Assembly: GCA_900472625.1 (NCBI GenBank)
Contig: UCIT01000097.1
Location: forward strand, 1-57,089
DNA: 57,089 bases
Origin: Hyphomicrobiales bacterium
GTDB lineage: Bacteria > Pseudomonadota > Alphaproteobacteria > Rhizobiales > Rhizobiaceae
Reading direction: 5' to 3'
Of this stretch, positions 53,105 to 57,089 are shown piece by piece (within the stretch, counting starts at the first letter, position 1; the number at the start of each line of letters is the position of its first letter). The notes under the pieces are model-generated. The model saw only the letters and a list, made by a program, of their open reading frames with translations. It did not search any database and was not told the DNA's origin. The translations under genes were made by a program, and so were the position numbers.

Positions 53105-54163
53105 ATGGAATATCGTCAGCTTGGCCGCTCGGGCCTCAGAGTGTCTACGCTTACCATGGGCACCATGACCTTCGGCGGCAAGGGATGGGCAAAGACCGTC
53201 GGCGATCTCGGCGTCTCCGAAGCCCGCCGTCTCGTCGACATCTGCATCGATTCCGGCGTCAACCTGATCGACACCGCAGACGTCTATTCATCGGGCGCGT
53301 CGGAAGAGATCATCGGCGAAATCCTCGGCGGTGTCAGGAAGAACGGCACGCTGATCGCCACCAAGGCGCGCTTCCCGATGGGCGACGGCCCGAACGACGC
53401 CGGCAACTCGCGCTATCATTTGATCAGCGCCTGCGAAGCCAGCCTCAAGCGCCTGAAGACCGATGTCATCGATCTCTACCAGGTGCACGAATGGGACGGC
53501 CAGACGCCGCTCGAAGAGACGCTGGAAGCGCTCGATACACTCGTCAAGCAAGGCAAGGTCCGCTACGTCGGATGCTCGAATTTCTCCGGCTGGCACATCA
53601 TGAAGGCGCTCGGCATCAGCGAGCGCGAACACCGCGAACGCTTCGTCAGCCAGCAGATCCACTACACGCTGGAGGCCCGCGACGCCGAATACGAGCTCCT
53701 GCCGATCAGCCTCGACCAGGGCCTCGGCGTCCTCGTCTGGAGCCCGATCGCCGGCGGCCTCCTGTCCGGCAAGCACCGCCGGAACCAGGCGGCGCCCGAG
53801 GGCACGCGCCAGTTCGCCGGCTGGACCGAACCGCCTATCCGCGACGAGGACCGTCTCTGGAACATCGTGGAAACCCTCGTCTCCATCGGTGACACCAGGG
53901 GCGTCAGCGCGGCCCAGGTGGCGCTCTCATGGCTGATCGGCCGCAAGGCGGTGACATCGGTAATTATCGGCGGACGAACGGAAGAGCAGTTCCGAGACAA
54001 CCTCGCCGCCGCCGATTTCAAGCTCTCGGGCGAAGAGCGCCAGCGTCTCGACGACGTCAGCCTGCCGCAGCTGCTCTATCCCTATTGGCACCAGCGCAAC
54101 ACCGCCAGCGACAGGCTTAGTGAGGCCGACCTATCGCTGCTCGGCCCGCACCTGAATAAATAA
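53105..54163 (+). CDS. Aldo/keto reductase
   Basis: 352 aa from the ATG at 53105 with GGAGG seven bases upstream (MEYRQLGRSGLRVSTLTMGT). The AKR active-site residues are visible: Asp in NLIDTADVYSSGASEEIIGE with Tyr, Lys in LIATKARF and His in IDLYQVHEWDG. NADPH-binding features near the C-terminus include SVIIGGRTEEQFRDNL. It reduces aldehydes or ketones in the cytoplasm; the substrate is unknown. It is convergent with the aminotransferase gene across a perfect hairpin. Confidence 0.93.
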   Translation: MEYRQLGRSGLRVSTLTMGTMTFGGKGWAKTVGDLGVSEARRLVDICIDSGVNLIDTADVYSSGASEEIIGEILGGVRKNGTLIATKARFPMGDGPNDAGNSRYHLISACEASLKRLKTDVIDLYQVHEWDGQTPLEETLEALDTLVKQGKVRYVGCSNFSGWHIMKALGISEREHRERFVSQQIHYTLEARDAEYELLPISLDQGLGVLVWSPIAGGLLSGKHRRNQAAPEGTRQFAGWTEPPIRDEDRLWNIVETLVSIGDTRGVSAAQVALSWLIGRKAVTSVIIGGRTEEQFRDNLAAADFKLSGEERQRLDDVSLPQLLYPYWHQRNTASDRLSEADLSLLGPHLNK

Positions 54164-54175
54164 TGCCGAAGCGGT

Positions 54176-54195
54176 CGGCGGCCTACTGGCCGCCG
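54176..54195. terminator. Hairpin between aldo/keto reductase and aminotransferase genes
   Basis: Perfect 8-bp stem CGGCGGCC-TACT-GGCCGCCG. It overlaps the end of the minus-strand aminotransferase gene, including its stop codon. No T tract follows. Confidence 0.45.
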
Positions 54196-55406
54196 ATCTC
54201 GCTCGCGATCAGCTTACCGAGACGTGCGATGCCGTCCTCGATCTTCTCCTCGTTGCTCGACGAGAAGCTCATGCGCAGCGTGTTTTCGCCCGATCCATCG
54301 GCAAAGAAGGCCCGGCCCGGCACGAAGGCGACCTTGACGGTCTCGATCGACTTGGCGAGCAGCTTCGCCCCGTCCATGCCCTCGGGCAGCGTGACCCAGA
54401 CAAACATCCCGCCTTCCGGCCTGGTCCACGTCACGCCGTCGGGCATGTGTTGTTCAAGCGCTGCCAGCATCGTGTCGCGACGCTTGCTGTAGGCAGCCCT
54501 GATCTTGGCGACCTGTGCGTCAAAACACTTTTTCGCGACTTCTGCGATGGCGATCTGGTTGATCGTCGAGGAATGCAGATCGGCCGCCTGCTTCATCAGC
54601 ACCAGTTTTCGGATGACGGCCGCATTGGCGACAATGAAGCCGACGCGCAGACCCGGTGCCAGCGTCTTCGAGAACGAGCCACAATAGATCGTCCGCGTCT
54701 TCTCGATATCGCCCTTCTCGGCGATCTCAAGCGAAAGGATCGGCGGGATCGCCTCGCCGTCATAGCGCAGCGACTGATAGGCGGCGTCCTCGATGATGGC
54801 GATATCCATCTCGTTGCCAAGCTTGATCAGCTTCTCGCGGCCCGCAAGGTCGACCGTCTCGCCGGTCGGGTTGGAGAAGTCGGCGGAGAGATAGGCGAAC
54901 TTCACCTTGCCGCCCGCTTCCGCCGCCTGCGCCTGGTAGGATGCGGGCGTGCGGTTGCCGTTGGGTGCAAGCTGGTCGTAGGCCGGCTCATAGGCATTGA
55001 ATGCCTGCAGCGCGCCGAGATAGGTCGGCCATGTCACCAGCGCCGTATCGTTCGGCGACAGGAACAGCTTGCCAAGATAGTCGAGCCCCTGCTGCGAACC
55101 CGAGACGATGAAGACGTTGTCGAGACCGCAGGGAATGCCGAGCTTGCCCATCTCGCCGACAAGCCATTCGCGTAAGGGCTTGTAACCCTCGCTGACCGAA
55201 TACTGCAGCGCCGAGTTGACGGCCGAGCTGTCGAAGATATCGACATAGGCCTGCTTGAATTCCTTGTCTGGAAACAGCGCCGGATCCGGGATGCCGCCCG
55301 CGAAAGAGATGATGTCGGGCTGGTCAAGAAGCTTTAGGAGCTCGCGAATCTCAGAAGCGCGCATGCGCGATGAGCGGGTTGCAAAGATGTTTTCCCAATT
55401 CAGCAT
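54183..55406 (-). CDS. PLP-dependent class I/II aminotransferase (LysN/2-aminoadipate type)
   Basis: 407 aa from the ATG at 55406 (MLNWENIFATRSSRMRASEI). PLP features: ISFAGGIPDPALFP, VSGSQQGLDYLGKLFL, SNPTGETVDL, IIEDAAYQSLRYDG and the Schiff-base Lys in CGSFSKTLAPGLRVGF. The N-terminal substrate-capping segment and GGIP motif are typical of the 2-aminoadipate/kynurenine aminotransferase branch. The exact substrate is uncertain. It is divergent from ilvE about 200 bases away. Confidence 0.9.
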   Translation of the reverse strand: MLNWENIFATRSSRMRASEIRELLKLLDQPDIISFAGGIPDPALFPDKEFKQAYVDIFDSSAVNSALQYSVSEGYKPLREWLVGEMGKLGIPCGLDNVFIVSGSQQGLDYLGKLFLSPNDTALVTWPTYLGALQAFNAYEPAYDQLAPNGNRTPASYQAQAAEAGGKVKFAYLSADFSNPTGETVDLAGREKLIKLGNEMDIAIIEDAAYQSLRYDGEAIPPILSLEIAEKGDIEKTRTIYCGSFSKTLAPGLRVGFIVANAAVIRKLVLMKQAADLHSSTINQIAIAEVAKKCFDAQVAKIRAAYSKRRDTMLAALEQHMPDGVTWTRPEGGMFVWVTLPEGMDGAKLLAKSIETVKVAFVPGRAFFADGSGENTLRMSFSSSNEEKIEDGIARLGKLIASEIGGQ

Positions 55407-55607
55407 GGGGCTTCCTCGTAATTTTTTGTCTTTACTGGACAAGACCACGCAATAAATGATAAGTCAACATTACTGACCTATTTGTTTGCTACCGTGACAA
55501 TTTTCGGGTCTTTTAATGCGAAAGTCGCCGAAATCGGCCTTTGCAAAGCACAGGTGACGGCAGTAGTGTCGCCGCCGGAATCCAACAGGCTATGAAGGTG
55601 CCAGGAA

Positions 55608-56708
55608 ATGACCGCGTCGTCGAATACCCATGAAATCAACATCGAACTCCATACTTCGCCGGTCTCCGACGCCGACCGCATCAAGGCACTGGAAACGCCC
55701 GGTTTCGGCAAGGTCTTCACCGATCACATGGTGCTGGCCAAATGGACATCAGACAAGGGCTGGCACGATGCCAAGGTAACGCCGCGCCGCCCGCTCGAGC
55801 TCGATCCGGCCAGTGCCGTCCTCCATTACGCCCAGGAAATCTTCGAGGGCATGAAGGCCTACAAGGCCGAAGACGGCCGCATCCTGCTGTTTCGTCCCGA
55901 ACAGAACGCCAAGCGTTTCAACCAGTCGGCCGAGCGCATGGCGATGCCTGCCGTTCCCGAGGAGCTATTCCTTAAGGCGGTCGAGGAACTCGTGCGTCTC
56001 GACAAGTCATGGATCCCGTCGGGTGACGGCAGCCTTTACCTGCGCCCCTTCATGTTCGCCAACGAGGCCTTCCTCGGCGTTCGCCCGGCGCAGGAATATA
56101 TCTTCTGCGTGATCGCCTCCCCCGTCGGCGCCTATTTCAAGGGCGGCGCCAAGGCCGTGTCGCTGTGGGTCGAAACGGAATATACGCGCGCAGCCGCCGG
56201 CGGCACCGGTGCCGCCAAGTGCGGCGGCAACTACGCGGCCAGCCTCGTCGCCCAGGCGGAAGCGGCCAAGAAGAATTGCGATCAGGTCGTCTTCCTCGAT
56301 GCCGCGGAGCATCGCTGGATCGAGGAGCTTGGCGGCATGAACGTCTTCTTCGCCATGAACGACGGCACCATCGTCACGCCTCCGCTCGGCGGCACGATCC
56401 TGCCCGGGATCACCCGCGCCTCCGTCATCGTTCTTGCTGAAGAGAAGGGCCTCAAGGTCGAACAGCGCCCCTATTCCTTCGCCGAATGGCAGGCTGATGC
56501 CGCCAGCGGCAAGTTGGTCGAAGCCTTCGCCTGCGGCACCGCCGCGGTCCTCGCTGGCATCGGCCTCGTCCGCCACGCCGGCGGCGAGTTCAAGGTCGGC
56601 GACGGCGAGACCGGCAAGCTGACGACGGAGCTGCGCAACGAACTGGTCGGCCTGCAGAAGGGCGTCACCAACGACGAGCGCGGCTGGACACGCCGCATCA
56701 TGGCCTGA
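55608..56708 (+). CDS. ilvE: Branched-chain amino acid aminotransferase IlvE
   Basis: 366 aa, matching the long (class IV, BCAT2-like) form. Features: LHYAQEIFEGMKAYKAEDGR, SLYLRPFMFANEAFLGVRPA, the PLP Lys in GGTGAAKCGGNYAASL, and EELGGMNVFFAMNDG. It interconverts leucine, isoleucine and valine with their 2-oxo acids, using 2-oxoglutarate. CAGGAA precedes the ATG. A terminator follows at 56727-56760. Confidence 0.95.
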   Translation: MTASSNTHEINIELHTSPVSDADRIKALETPGFGKVFTDHMVLAKWTSDKGWHDAKVTPRRPLELDPASAVLHYAQEIFEGMKAYKAEDGRILLFRPEQNAKRFNQSAERMAMPAVPEELFLKAVEELVRLDKSWIPSGDGSLYLRPFMFANEAFLGVRPAQEYIFCVIASPVGAYFKGGAKAVSLWVETEYTRAAAGGTGAAKCGGNYAASLVAQAEAAKKNCDQVVFLDAAEHRWIEELGGMNVFFAMNDGTIVTPPLGGTILPGITRASVIVLAEEKGLKVEQRPYSFAEWQADAASGKLVEAFACGTAAVLAGIGLVRHAGGEFKVGDGETGKLTTELRNELVGLQKGVTNDERGWTRRIMA

Positions 56709-56726
56709 ATGGATTCGATAACGAGG

Positions 56727-56760
56727 AAAGGCCGGCGAGGTTTCACCTCTGCCGGCTTTT
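56727..56760 (+). terminator. Rho-independent terminator after ilvE
   Basis: Stem AAAGGCCGGCGAGG with CCTCTGCCGGCTTTT (small mismatches), ending in a TTTT run at 56757-56760. Confidence 0.8.
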
Positions 56761-56802
56761 CATCAGGCAGCGATCGCGCAAATGTCCACCTGCTTATCGT
56801 CT

Positions 56803-57089
56803 TCAGGAGCGCAGCAGCGAGGCGATCTGGGCCTGGCTCGGGATCTGCCCTTGTGGCGTCAGCTTGTCGACCACGCCGGGTAGAACCTTCGAAAGCTGCG
56901 CCAGCAATTCCTGCTCGCTGATCCCCGCCTGCCGCGCCAGATCGCTGATCGTCTGCGATCCCAGCGCGTTTTCCAGATGCCCCGGCGCAATCGGCTCGTT
57001 CTGGCCGGGCTTCACCCAGGAATCGGCAACCGACCCCTGCCCCGCTTCCGCCAGCTTGCCAAGCAGCCCGCCCAATCCGCCGAGCCCAC
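56803..57089 (-). CDS. DUF937/YidB-like protein (partial, N-terminus beyond right edge)
   Basis: The frame is open to the right edge (GLGGLGGLLGKLAEAGQGS), so a TTG at 57075 is not taken as the start. The visible C-terminal 95 residues contain ADSWVKPGQNEPIAPGHLEN, ALGSQTISDLARQAGISEQE and LPGVVDKLTPQGQIP, the YidB/DUF937 signature. The family is of unknown function. It lies convergent with ilvE. Confidence 0.88.
   Translation of the reverse strand, partial: GLGGLGGLLGKLAEAGQGSVADSWVKPGQNEPIAPGHLENALGSQTISDLARQAGISEQELLAQLSKVLPGVVDKLTPQGQIPSQAQIASLLRS

Overview
The window looks like chromosomal DNA of a Rhizobiaceae alphaproteobacterium (Rhizobium, Agrobacterium or Neorhizobium group). The signs are high GC, aerobic-type cobalamin genes (cobW, cobP, cobQ), the rhizobial glycerol ABC operon glpDSTPQUV, a BA14K-like protein, DUF1127-like small proteins, a complex I NDUFS4-like gene and an alphaproteobacterial EptA family. 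No phage, integrase, transposase, CRISPR array or rRNA was seen. The genus call is inference from gene content.

Layout. 1-2.1 kb (minus): cobW (cut by the left edge) and cobP, behind a long cobalamin riboswitch and a short coupled leader ORF that contains a 136-bp palindromic repeat element. 2.3-5.6 kb: a ClC-type channel/transporter convergent with cobQ. 6-10.5 kb: small proteins (an unknown, an entericidin-like lipoprotein, two DUF1127-like), a LysR regulator, a GlxA/AraC regulator and a double-receiver response regulator. 10.7-17.2 kb: DUF3772/MscS channel, DHA2 efflux pump, M20 amidohydrolase and divergent IclR regulator. 17.2-24.8 kb (minus): glycerol ABC importer plus glycerol-3-phosphate dehydrogenase. 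24.9-27.4 kb: AraC regulator divergent from an Fsr-type efflux pump, then a 55-aa protein.

27.8-33.6 kb (minus): two EptA-like phosphoethanolamine transferases and two membrane-anchored Cys-based phosphatases, interrupted by tRNA-Arg and an NDUFS4-like gene. All four envelope genes carry the same direct-repeat box (consensus TTCAGGTknnyGTCAG) upstream, at about 50 bases in three and 77 in the fourth. This implies one OmpR-type regulon and is the strongest candidate for an undescribed system here.

33.7-46.2 kb: tRNA-Pro, BA14K-like protein, orphan fdhD, RutR-like TetR with its operator, msrA, a PhnA-like protein, double cold-shock protein coupled to DUF192, gloA, M15-type lipoprotein, tRNA-Glu, FAD oxidoreductase, class III cyclase, hydroxypyruvate-isomerase-like protein, MFS, tRNA-Lys. 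46.3-57.1 kb: PhzF-like, Nudix and EEP proteins, an Afu/Fbp-type ABC importer, aldo/keto reductase, a class I aminotransferase, ilvE, and a DUF937 protein cut by the right edge.

The most informative molecular details are the shared box over the EptA/phosphatase genes; the complementary defects in the two glycerol-transporter ATPases (GlpS lacks the switch histidine, GlpT lacks a normal signature motif), which leave one intact and one degenerate ATP site; the repeat element inside the riboswitch-controlled leader ORF; and the Asp-to-Asn change in the first receiver of the double-receiver protein. All calls come from reading sequence and translations; no database search was run.
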